A stretch of DNA of 64,000 bases from Sphaerisporangium rhizosphaerae (GTDB taxonomy: Bacteria > Actinomycetota > Actinomycetes > Streptosporangiales > Streptosporangiaceae): assembly GCF_042665155.1 (NCBI RefSeq), contig NZ_JBHTCG010000007.1, positions 62,001 to 126,000 on the forward strand. The letters run 5' to 3'. Shown here piece by piece: positions 53,183 through 61,166 of the stretch (the stretch's first letter is position 1; each line of letters starts with the position of its first letter). A program made the translations under genes and the position numbers. Under the pieces are notes generated by a model. The model saw nothing but the letters and a program-made list of their open reading frames with translations, was not told where the DNA came from and did not search any database.

Positions 53183-54359
53183 GTCGTTCAGATTTTTGCT
53201 GCGCCCGACCGCCAAGCAGACGGTGGCGCTGACAGCGTGCCTGGACGATCACCGCGCGCTGTACGATGCGGCGCTGGAGCATCGCCGCACCGTCTACACC
53301 AAAGCCGGGGTGAGCATCCGGTATGGCGATCAGTCGGCCGACCTCAAGCACATCCGTGCCGACGACGCCGATGGTCAGGGCCGCTGGTCGTTCTCCTCCC
53401 AGAAGGCCACCTTGCGCCGTCTGGACAAGGCGTTCACCGCGTTCTTCGCCCGGGTCAGGGCCGGGCGCACGCCAGGCTTTCCCCGCTTCAAAGGCGAAAA
53501 CCGGTTCGACACCATCCAATGGCCCAAGAATGGTGACGGCTGCCGGTGGGACTCCCAGCCCGAACACCCCACCGCGACGTTCGTCCGGCTCCAGGGCGTC
53601 GGGCACGTCCGTGTCCACCAGCACCGCGCCGTGCGCGGCACCATCAAGACGATCAGCGTCAAGCGGGAGGGCATCCGCTGGTACGTCATCCTGTCGTGTG
53701 ACGACGTGCCCGCCGCATCCCTGCCCGCGACGGGCACGACGGCCGGTATCGACCTGGGGGTGGCGTCGCTGGCCACCACCAGCGACGGCGAGCATCTGGT
53801 CAACCCGCGCCACCTGACCGCCTCCGCCGATCGCCTGGCCGCCGCGCAGCGGGAGCTTGCCCTCAAGAAGCGGGGGTCCAAGCGGCGCCGAAAGGCTGTG
53901 GCCCGCCTCGCCGCCCTGCACGGCAAGGTCCGCCGGCAGCGCCTGGACGGCGCGCACAAGGCCGCCCTGGCGCTGGTCGCCGCCTACGACGTCATCGTGC
54001 ACGAGGACCTGCGGATCGCGAACATGACCCGCTCGGCCTCCGGCACGCTCCAAGCGCCCGGCACCAACGTGGCACAGAAATCCGGCCTCAACCGGAGCAT
54101 CCTGGACGCAGGTTGGGGGGTGTTCCTGACGATCCTGTCGCACAAGGTTGAAAGCGCCGGTCGAGAGCTGATCGCGGTGAACCCCGCCAACACCTCCCGA
54201 ACGTGCGCCCGATGTGGGCACTGCGCGAAGGAGAACCGCATCACCCAGGCCGAGTTCTTCTGTACGGCGTGCGGGCATGCCGCGCACGCCGACGTGAACG
54301 CGGCACGCAATATCTTGAGGGCAGGGCTTGCCCTTCGCGACGCTGCACAAGCGGCCTAG
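53175..54359 (+). CDS. tnpB: TnpB RNA-guided nuclease of IS605 family
   Basis: 394 residues from GTG 53175, overlapping the tnpA remnant by 8 bp. N-terminal helical domain RRSFRFLLRPTAKQTVALTACL, RuvC-like triad Asp193 (GIDLGV), Glu277 (VHEDLRI) and Asp373 (ADVNAARN), with a four-Cys zinc finger in TCARCGH and FCTACGH. All catalytic residues are intact. TnpB proteins cut DNA guided by an omega RNA encoded at the 3' end of the gene and right end of the element, which would be the segment up to 54386 here. Confidence 0.93.
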   Translation: MRRSFRFLLRPTAKQTVALTACLDDHRALYDAALEHRRTVYTKAGVSIRYGDQSADLKHIRADDADGQGRWSFSSQKATLRRLDKAFTAFFARVRAGRTPGFPRFKGENRFDTIQWPKNGDGCRWDSQPEHPTATFVRLQGVGHVRVHQHRAVRGTIKTISVKREGIRWYVILSCDDVPAASLPATGTTAGIDLGVASLATTSDGEHLVNPRHLTASADRLAAAQRELALKKRGSKRRRKAVARLAALHGKVRRQRLDGAHKAALALVAAYDVIVHEDLRIANMTRSASGTLQAPGTNVAQKSGLNRSILDAGWGVFLTILSHKVESAGRELIAVNPANTSRTCARCGHCAKENRITQAEFFCTACGHAAHADVNAARNILRAGLALRDAAQAA

Positions 54360-54366
54360 CGAGAAG

Positions 54367-54386
54367 CCGCTCCCTGCAGGGAGCGG
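54367..54386. repeat. Right-end hairpin of the IS element
   Basis: CCGCTCCCTGCAGGGAGCGG is a perfect 20-nt palindrome 8 bp after the tnpB stop. It fits the subterminal hairpin recognised by TnpA, and probably the 3' part of the omega RNA scaffold. Confidence 0.7.
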
Positions 54387-54474
54387 AGGAGTCACTGACA
54401 TGCCCGGCACGCTAGTGACCGGCCGTGCAGGACGGCTCGAGGTCGGCTCGAAAGCGGGCTTCTAGCGTGCGGGC

Positions 54475-55467
54475 ATGCGAGTGGTGCGGATAGGGGTGCT
54501 CGGCGCGTCCCGCGTGGCGCCGGAGGCGCTGTTCGGCCCGGCGCGGGCGGTCCCCGGGGCCGAGGTGGCGGCGGTCGCGGCCCGCGACCCCGAGCGGGCC
54601 CGCCGCTACGCGGCCCGGCACGGCGTGCCGCGGGTCCTGCCCGGCTACCAGGCCCTGCTGGACGACCCGGGCGTGGACGCCGTCTACATCGCGCTGCCGA
54701 ACGCCGCGCACGCCGAGTGGACGCTGCGCGCGCTGGCGGCCGGCAAGCACGTGCTGTGCGAGAAGCCGCTGGCCGCCAACGCCCGGCAGGCCGCCGAGGT
54801 CGCCGCCGCCGCCCGCCGGACCGGTCTGGTCGTCATGGAGGGCATGCACTACCGCCACCACCCGCTCGCCGAGCGCATGCGCGTCCTCGCGGGCGAGGCG
54901 CTCGGCACGGTCACCCGCGTGGAGACCGCCAACTGCTGGCCCGTCCCGCGCTTCGACGGCCTGATCTACGACTACGCGCTCGGCGGCGGGGCGACGATGA
55001 TCGCCGGGTGTTACGCGATCGACTGCCTGCGCCTGGTCGGCTCCGCGAGCCTCGGGGAGCCGTCGGCGACCGGCGCCCGTGCCCTGTTGCGCGGCCCCGG
55101 CGCCGACCGGGCCATGACCGGGGAGTGCGTCTTCCCCGGCGGGGCGACCGGCCGGTTCCGCTGCTCACTGTGGAGCGCCGCCCGGCCGTCGATGTCGGTC
55201 CGGGTAACCGGGGAACGCGGCGAGATGCGGGTGACCGGCTACCTCATGCCGCATCTGTTCCACCGGATCACGGTGCGGGCGGGCGGGCGCACCTGGCACG
55301 AGCGGCTGCGGGGCGAGCCGACCTACCACGGCCAGCTCCGGGCATTCGCCGCCGCCGTCCTGGACGGGGCCCCGGTCGCCACCGACGCCGCCAACGCCAC
55401 GGCCACCCTGCGCCTGATCGACGCCTTCTACCACCACGCCGGCCTCCACCCCCGCGGCCTCCCCTGA
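54475..55467 (+). CDS. Gfo/Idh/MocA oxidoreductase, possible NDP-sugar ketoreductase
   Basis: 330 residues. Rossmann GVLGASRVAPEA, then VDAVYIALPNAAHAEW and the catalytic CEKPLAAN (Lys-Pro). C-terminal domain with GGGATMIAGCYAID. In deoxysugar pathways this family includes NDP-hexose 3-ketoreductases, which work after a 2,3-dehydratase; location in a polyketide cluster with RmlA/B fits. No 2,3-dehydratase is in the window. Start ATG 54475 has no clear ribosome site. Confidence 0.82.
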   Translation: MRVVRIGVLGASRVAPEALFGPARAVPGAEVAAVAARDPERARRYAARHGVPRVLPGYQALLDDPGVDAVYIALPNAAHAEWTLRALAAGKHVLCEKPLAANARQAAEVAAAARRTGLVVMEGMHYRHHPLAERMRVLAGEALGTVTRVETANCWPVPRFDGLIYDYALGGGATMIAGCYAIDCLRLVGSASLGEPSATGARALLRGPGADRAMTGECVFPGGATGRFRCSLWSAARPSMSVRVTGERGEMRVTGYLMPHLFHRITVRAGGRTWHERLRGEPTYHGQLRAFAAAVLDGAPVATDAANATATLRLIDAFYHHAGLHPRGLP

Positions 55468-55560
55468 CTCAGGCCCCCTGCGAGCGCGTCACCCGCGGGG
55501 ATTGCCCGTCGCCCGGTGGCTTTCATCTCATGTCGACCTCGGCTTGCCGCGTGCGGTGGC

Positions 55561-56610
55561 TCAAGCCCGGGCGAGGTCCGGGGCCGCTCCCTCGGTGCGC
55601 AGGGCCTCGGCGGCCCTGGCCAAGGACTCCCGGTCGGCGGCGTCCTCGCCGCGCCGCGGCGGGAGCAGGGCCAGCGCCGTGCTCCCGGCGCCCACGGCGC
55701 GGTGCCGCCGCGCCAGCGTGGTGAGGCTCTGGGACGGGCCCGCCTCCAGCAGGACCAGATCCCCGCCGGACAGCAGCGCGTCCAGGGCCGCGCCGAACAC
55801 GACGCAGGCGGAGGGTTGCCGCGCCCAGAACCCCGGGTCACGGGCCTCCCGCTCGGTGAGCGGAGCGCCGGTGTAGCACGAGTAGACCGGGATGCCCGGG
55901 GCGCGCAGCGGCAGGGCGGCGAAGGCCGCCTCGTCCTGCGGGGCCGTCGCGGCCACCGACGGGCTGTGGAAGCCGATGGTGGCGCGCACCGGCCTGCAGG
56001 TGATGCCCCGCTCACGCAGCTCGGCGGCGGCCCTGGCCAGAGGCGCCGCCGCCCCGGCGAGCATGACCTGCCGGGGCCCGTTCACCGCCCCGATCACCAC
56101 CTCGCCGTCCAGATGCGGCGCCAGTTCCGCCGGGGTCGCCGCCACGGCGAGCATGCCGCCGGGCGGCGTGCGGCTCAGCCGGACCAGCCGCTCCCACATC
56201 ACCCGGACGGCGTCGCTCAGGGTGAAGACCCCGGCGAGCGTGGCGGCGGCCATCTCGCCCACGCTGTGCCCGAGCAGCGCGGCGGGCCGCACACCCCAGC
56301 TCATGACGGTGCGCCCGAGGGCGTAGTCCACGGCGAACAGCAGCGGCTGGGCGCGCAGCACGTCGTCGATGGGCACGGCGGGGTCGGCCGACAGCCAGTC
56401 GGCGCGGATGCGCGCGCCCTCCCGTCCCAGCTCGGCGAAGATCTCGTCCATCGTCGCGGTGAACACCGGGTCGTGGTCGTACAGGCCCGTCCCCATCCGC
56501 GTGTGCTGCGCGCCCTGCCCGGGGAACAGCAGCGCGACCGGACGGGGCCCGCGCGGCCGGTCGAGGTCTGCGCGGGCGGTGCCCGTCCCGGTGTCCTTGA
56601 CGGTTCCCAT
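55561..56610 (-). CDS. Stand-alone acyltransferase (DpsD/ZhuC-like)
   Basis: 349 residues. LLFPGQGAQHTRMG, nucleophile Ser116 in LGHSVGEM and the specificity motif GFHSP (neither HAFH nor YASH). Size and context match acyl-CoA:ACP acyltransferases that accompany KSIII-like starter proteins in type II clusters. A role in starter selection or proofreading is inferred. Divergent from the KSIII-like gene over 325 bp. Confidence 0.88.
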   Translation of the reverse strand: MGTVKDTGTGTARADLDRPRGPRPVALLFPGQGAQHTRMGTGLYDHDPVFTATMDEIFAELGREGARIRADWLSADPAVPIDDVLRAQPLLFAVDYALGRTVMSWGVRPAALLGHSVGEMAAATLAGVFTLSDAVRVMWERLVRLSRTPPGGMLAVAATPAELAPHLDGEVVIGAVNGPRQVMLAGAAAPLARAAAELRERGITCRPVRATIGFHSPSVAATAPQDEAAFAALPLRAPGIPVYSCYTGAPLTEREARDPGFWARQPSACVVFGAALDALLSGGDLVLLEAGPSQSLTTLARRHRAVGAGSTALALLPPRRGEDAADRESLARAAEALRTEGAAPDLARA

Positions 56611-56659
56611 GGCGGGGTCCTTCCTGCTCGGCTCCGGCGGTCATGGTCGGCCTGGACCA

Positions 56660-56688
56660 TCGAGACCCGCTCGACCCCCGGTCGCGCC
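56660..56688. promoter_or_regulatory. SARP operator: three heptamers at 11-bp spacing
   Basis: TCGAGAC (56660), TCGACCC (56671) and TCGCGCC (56682), each 11 bp apart, 50-78 bp upstream of the acyltransferase start. A further TCGAGCG/TCGAACC pair 22 bp apart lies at 56768 and 56790, towards the divergent KSIII-like gene. Confidence 0.65.
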
Positions 56689-56935
56689 CCCCGTCGGCCG
56701 GGGTGCCGGAACGCCTCGGCGGCCCCGCCGGTCAGGTGGTCACCGGCCGGGCGCGCGGGAAGGAGATTCGAGCGCGACTCCGTCAGGGGTCGAACCGGGC
56801 GGCGCACAGTCAGGGGGCCGGTGCAGGACGCGAACCGTCTGACGCGAGTGGTCGATCGACACATGCCGGGGCGGTGAGCTCGCCACAAGCGAGCCCGCTC
56901 CGGCCGTCGCCCGTACACGCGCCCCGAGGAGACCG

Positions 56936-57997
56936 ATGCGCCCACGCGACATCCACATCGCCGCGACCGGCAGCGCCCTGGCCCCGCTGGTCACCGTCGA
57001 GGAGGCCCTGGCGCGGGGCGACTGCGACCCCGACACGGCCCGGCGCACCGAGGCGCTGTCGGTCGCCGTCGCCGGGGAGGAGTCGCCCGCCGAGATGGCC
57101 GCGGCGGCGGCCCGCGCGGCGCTCGGCCGCTCCGGGCGCGACCCCGCCGACATCGGCCTGATCCTGCACGCCGCCGTGTACTACCAGGGCCACGACCTGT
57201 GGCCGCCGGCCTCCTACGTGCAGCGGACGGCCGTCGGCAACCGGTGCCCGGCCGTGGAGGTCCGCCAGATGTCCAACGGCGGGATGGCGGCGATCGACCT
57301 GGCCGCCGGGTACCTGAGCGCGGCCCGCCCCGGATCGGCGGCCCTGATCACCGCGGCCGACAGGTTCTCTCCGCCCGGTTTCGACCGCTGGCGCAGCGAT
57401 CCGGGCACCGTGTACGCCGACGGCGGCGTCGCCCTGGTGCTGGCGCGCGGTCACGGCCTGGCCCGGCTGCGGACCATCGTCACGGTCTCCGACCCCGAGC
57501 TCGAGGGCATGCACCGCGGCGACGACCCGTTCGGCGTCGCGCCGTTCAGCGTCCGGCGACCCATGGACCTGGAGGTGTGGAAGCGCGCCTTCGTCGCCCG
57601 TACCGGGCTGTCCGCCTGCCTGAGCCGCATCGCCGCCGGCCTGCGCGAGGCGGTGGACACGGCGTTGGACGAGGCCGGGGTGAAGCTGGCGGACGTCGAC
57701 CGGTTCCTGCTGCCGCACTTCGGGCGGCGGCGCCTCGCGGCGGCGCTGCTGCGTCCGCTCGGCGTGGACGTCGAACGCACGACGTGGCCGTGGAGCAGGC
57801 GCGTCGGTCACCTGGGGGCGGGCGACCAGATCGCCGCCCTGGACCACCTGCTCTCCTCCGGCGCCGCGGCCCCCGGCGACACGCTCATGCTGCTGGGCAT
57901 CGGCGCCGGATTCACCTGGTCGTGCGCCGTCCTCGAGGTCACCGAGCGCCCGCGCTGGGCGACTCACTCTCCCGGCCGCCCCGCACCCGGGGAGTGA
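56936..57997 (+). CDS. KSIII-like starter acyltransferase with Ser nucleophile (DpsC-like)
   Basis: 353 residues. Thiolase-fold KSIII relative. The catalytic Cys position is Ser113 (RQMSNGGMAA); His261 (LLPHFG) is kept; the Asn position is His292 with Asp297 (VGHLGAGD). This Ser/His/Asp pattern mirrors DpsC of daunorubicin synthesis, which loads propionyl onto the ACP rather than condensing. A propionyl-type primer and an anthracycline-like chain are therefore suggested. GAGGAGA precedes ATG 56936. Confidence 0.88.
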   Translation: MRPRDIHIAATGSALAPLVTVEEALARGDCDPDTARRTEALSVAVAGEESPAEMAAAAARAALGRSGRDPADIGLILHAAVYYQGHDLWPPASYVQRTAVGNRCPAVEVRQMSNGGMAAIDLAAGYLSAARPGSAALITAADRFSPPGFDRWRSDPGTVYADGGVALVLARGHGLARLRTIVTVSDPELEGMHRGDDPFGVAPFSVRRPMDLEVWKRAFVARTGLSACLSRIAAGLREAVDTALDEAGVKLADVDRFLLPHFGRRRLAAALLRPLGVDVERTTWPWSRRVGHLGAGDQIAALDHLLSSGAAAPGDTLMLLGIGAGFTWSCAVLEVTERPRWATHSPGRPAPGE

Positions 57998-59729
57998 GCG
58001 GAGCCCCCGCGGGCATGACCCCCAGCGCGTCCGGCGCCTGCGTGGGTGTGGTGCCGAGCGCGTTCGGGGTCAGTGGCAGCCGGGCCAGGGCGACGGCGAG
58101 CGCGTCGGCCGTCAGCGCCTCGCCGCGCGCGGCCAGGTAGCCGTCGGGGCGGATCAGCAGCCAGTGGCCCTCGACCGGGGCCAGCAGGCCCGGCACCCCC
58201 GGGCCGGGCGGCAACGGGTTCGGCAGGCCGGAGCCGGGGCGCGGTGACATCGTGCGCACCGACAGCCAGGCCCCGTACCGCGCGTCCGCCTCCGCCGCGA
58301 CGGCGCCGAACGCGTCCCGCGGGCCGCCGGTGTAGGTGAGCAGCGTCCAGCGGGGGTCGCGCAGCTCGGCCAGCACCGCCCGCCACGCCGGGTCGGCGGC
58401 GCGCGCGGCGTCGGCCTGGGCCACCCGCTCGCCCTGCCCCGGCCCGGAGGCCGCGCCGCCGGAGGGGCCGCGCGGCCCCGGGCCGGAGGCCGCGTCGCCG
58501 GAGGGGGTGGTGAGCGAACCGCTGGCGTAGTGCAGGCCCAGCCCCGACACCCCGCCGAGGATGGCGCGCTGCATCCGCACGCGCAGCCGCGGGACGGCCC
58601 GCAGCACGGCGAACACCACCGGCAGCAGCCCGGCCAGCACGGGGTTCCTGAGCTGGATGAGCCGGGTCGCCCGCTTGGTCGAGGCGAGCAGCGTGCGGCC
58701 CACCGGCACCCGTTCCTCGCCGTAGCTGTCCAGCAGCTCCTCGCCGGCCTGCCCGTGCACGACCATGGCGAGCTTCCAGGCCAGGTTGAACGCCTCCTGC
58801 ACGCCGGTGTTCATGCCCTGACCGGAGGCGGGGCTGTGCACGTGGGCGGCGTCCCCGGCGACCAGGCACCGCCCCTCGCGCATGCGCGGCGCCATGCGCT
58901 GCTGGAAGGTGAACACCGAGATCCAGCTCGGCTCGGCGACGTGGAAGGCGCTTCCGACGCCGGCCGTGATCAGCGATCCGAACCGCCGCGCCACCGCCGC
59001 CGGGTCGGGGTCGTGCTCGACGGCCGCGGTGTCCAGCAGCCGCCAGCGCCCGGGCTCGATCATCGGCACCGTCATCATGGTGACGCCCGGGCAGCGCACC
59101 CAGTAGATGCTGTCGCGCGGCAGGTCGGTCTCCACCTGGGCGTCGGCGATCAGCCACGTCTCGCTGGACTCGCCCAGCAGCGGCAGCCCGAGGAGCTTGC
59201 GCACGGTGCTGTGCCCGCCGTCGCAGCCGACCAGCCACGGCGTCTCGGCGTGCTCCACCGTCCCGTCCGGGCGGACGAGCTTGGCGCGCACCCCGCCGGC
59301 GTGCTGCTCGAAGCCGTCCAGGCGCACCCCCCACTCCACGGCCACGCCGCGCCGGGCGGCCGCCGCGCGCAGGGTCTCCTCGGTGGTCACCTGGTCGATC
59401 GCGATCGTGAACGGGAAGCGGGTGGGCGTCTCGGCGTAGTCCGCCTCCAGCCGGGTCAGCCTGCGTCCCCGCTGGTACATCGTGAAGGAGGTGATCCGCC
59501 GCCCGCGCGGCAGGATGTCCTCGACGATCCCCATCTGGTCGTAGACCTCCAGCGTGCGGGGATGGGTGGCGATCGCCCTGCTCGTCGTCGCCGGGCCCTC
59601 CCGGGCGTCCACCAGTCGCACCCGCACCCCCCACCGGGCCAGCTCATGGGCCATGGTCAGCCCCACAGGTCCCGCGCCGGCCACCAGGACCTCGGCCGGC
59701 TCCTCGCGTGCGTCGTTTCCCAGCGTCAT
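57939..59729 (-). CDS. FAD-dependent aromatic polyketide hydroxylase
   Basis: 596 residues. PHBH-family: VLVAGAGPVGLTMAHELA at the start, GCDGGHSTVRKLLG, and GDAAHVHSPASGQGMNTG for FAD. C-terminal thioredoxin-like domain (about 440-560; RWTLLTYTGG, LLIRPDGYLA) as in RdmE/PgaE-type enzymes. A Gly/Ser/Pro-repetitive insert near 405-430 (SGPGPRGPSGGAASGPG). It should hydroxylate or Baeyer-Villiger-oxidise the polycyclic intermediate. Its last 59 bp overlap the convergent KSIII-like gene. Confidence 0.92.
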   Translation of the reverse strand: MTLGNDAREEPAEVLVAGAGPVGLTMAHELARWGVRVRLVDAREGPATTSRAIATHPRTLEVYDQMGIVEDILPRGRRITSFTMYQRGRRLTRLEADYAETPTRFPFTIAIDQVTTEETLRAAAARRGVAVEWGVRLDGFEQHAGGVRAKLVRPDGTVEHAETPWLVGCDGGHSTVRKLLGLPLLGESSETWLIADAQVETDLPRDSIYWVRCPGVTMMTVPMIEPGRWRLLDTAAVEHDPDPAAVARRFGSLITAGVGSAFHVAEPSWISVFTFQQRMAPRMREGRCLVAGDAAHVHSPASGQGMNTGVQEAFNLAWKLAMVVHGQAGEELLDSYGEERVPVGRTLLASTKRATRLIQLRNPVLAGLLPVVFAVLRAVPRLRVRMQRAILGGVSGLGLHYASGSLTTPSGDAASGPGPRGPSGGAASGPGQGERVAQADAARAADPAWRAVLAELRDPRWTLLTYTGGPRDAFGAVAAEADARYGAWLSVRTMSPRPGSGLPNPLPPGPGVPGLLAPVEGHWLLIRPDGYLAARGEALTADALAVALARLPLTPNALGTTPTQAPDALGVMPAGAPLTPRVRGGRESESPSAGAR

Positions 59730-59752
59730 GGCGGGATGGTCACGCCGCCCCC

Positions 59753-59806
59753 TCGAGAACCGGTCGAGCCGCCGCCCTCCACCGCGTTTCGAGTGGCACT
59801 CGAGGC
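59753..59806. promoter_or_regulatory. SARP operator: two pairs of 11-bp-spaced heptamers
   Basis: TCGAGAA (59753) and TCGAGCC (59764) are 11 bp apart; TCGAGTG (59789) and TCGAGGC (59800) are again 11 bp apart. They lie in the 171-bp divergent gap between the FAD hydroxylase and KS-alpha, the central promoter of the cluster. Confidence 0.78.
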
Positions 59807-59900
59807 GCGTTACGCAAGGTCATGACGGGTCCGGAAGGGCCCGTCCTCCGTACGGAAGGAGCCCGATCATGTGCGGAGCCTCGGTGTCCCGGAGGTGCCG

Positions 59901-61166
59901 ATGAAGCGCCGGGTCGCGATCACCGGGATCGGCGTGGTGGCGCCAGGCGAGCCGGGGGCGAAGGCCTTCTGGGAGCGGATCACGTCGGGGTCCACGGCCA
60001 CCAGGCCGATCAGCTTCTTCGACCCCGCCCCCTACCGGTCGCGCGTCGCGGCCGAATGCGACTTCGACCCCGTCCGCGAGGGACTGTCGGCGCAGGAGGT
60101 GCGGCGCCTGGACCGGGCCGCGCAGTTCGCCGTCGTGTGTGCCAGGGAGGCGCTGGCCGACGCCGGCCTGCACGACGGCGACCTGGCCCCCGAGCGGACC
60201 GGCGTCAGCCTCGGCAGCGCCGTCGGGTGCACCATCAAGCTCGAATGGGAGTACGCCGTCGTCAGCGACGCGGGCCGGCTGTGGGAGGTCGACCCCGCCT
60301 ACGCCGTCCCGCACCTGTACGACTACTTCACCCCCGGCTCGCTGGCCGCCGAGGTGGCCTGGGTCGCCGGCGCCGAGGGCCCGGTCACCGTCGTGTCGGC
60401 GGGCTGCACCTCCGGCCTGGACGCGGTGGGGCACGGCTGCGAGCTGATCGGCGAGGGCACGGCGGACGTCGTGCTCGCCGGCGGCACCGACGCCCCCATA
60501 TCGCCCATCACCGTGGCCTGCTTCGACGCCATCATGGCGACCTCGAACCACAACGACGACCCCGAGCACGCCATGCGGCCCTTCGACCGCACCAGGAACG
60601 GCTTCGTGCTCGGCGAGGGCGCCGCGGTGCTGGTGCTGGAGGAGTTGGAGCACGCCCGGCGGCGCGGCGCCCGCGTCCTGGCAGAGATCACCGGGTTCGC
60701 CAACCGGAGCAACGCCTACCACATGACGGGGCTGCGCTCCGACGGCAAGGAGATGGCCGAGGCCATCCGGGCGGCGCTGGACCGGGCACGGCTCGCGCCC
60801 GAGGAGGTCGGCTACGTCAACGCCCACGGCACCGGAACCAAGCAGAACGACCGGCACGAGACCGCCGCCTTCAAGGCCGCCCTCGGCGCGCACGCCTACG
60901 ACGTGCCCGTCAGCTCGATCAAGTCCATGCTCGGGCACTCGCTCGGCGCGATCGGCTCCATCGAGATCGCGGCCTGCGCGCTGGCCATCGAGCACGGCGT
61001 GGTGCCGCCGACCGCCAACCTCCGCGAGCCCGACCCCGAGCTGGACCTGGACTACGTCCCGCTGACGGCCCGCGAGAAGAGGCTGGACGCCGTGCTCACC
61101 GTGGGCAGCGGCTTCGGCGGCTTCCAGAGCGCGATGGTGCTCCAGCGCCCGGGGACCGCGGCATGA
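59901..61166 (+). CDS. Type II PKS ketosynthase KS-alpha
   Basis: 421 residues. Catalytic Cys169 (SAGCTSGLDAV), His in NAHGTGTKQND and His in LGHSLGAIGS. Minimal PKS subunit that condenses malonyl units with its CLF partner. Start ATG 59901 is favoured by GGAGG; stop overlaps the CLF start (ATGA). Confidence 0.97.
   Translation: MKRRVAITGIGVVAPGEPGAKAFWERITSGSTATRPISFFDPAPYRSRVAAECDFDPVREGLSAQEVRRLDRAAQFAVVCAREALADAGLHDGDLAPERTGVSLGSAVGCTIKLEWEYAVVSDAGRLWEVDPAYAVPHLYDYFTPGSLAAEVAWVAGAEGPVTVVSAGCTSGLDAVGHGCELIGEGTADVVLAGGTDAPISPITVACFDAIMATSNHNDDPEHAMRPFDRTRNGFVLGEGAAVLVLEELEHARRRGARVLAEITGFANRSNAYHMTGLRSDGKEMAEAIRAALDRARLAPEEVGYVNAHGTGTKQNDRHETAAFKAALGAHAYDVPVSSIKSMLGHSLGAIGSIEIAACALAIEHGVVPPTANLREPDPELDLDYVPLTAREKRLDAVLTVGSGFGGFQSAMVLQRPGTAA

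Larger units (their letters stand above)
52901..54386 (+). mobile_element. Degenerate IS200/IS605-family element
   Basis: A 5'-truncated tnpA overlaps an apparently intact tnpB and is followed by a right-end hairpin. It splits the SDR and Gfo/Idh genes. The left-end hairpin is not recognisable, so the left border is approximate. Without tnpA the copy could move only with help in trans. Confidence 0.8.
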
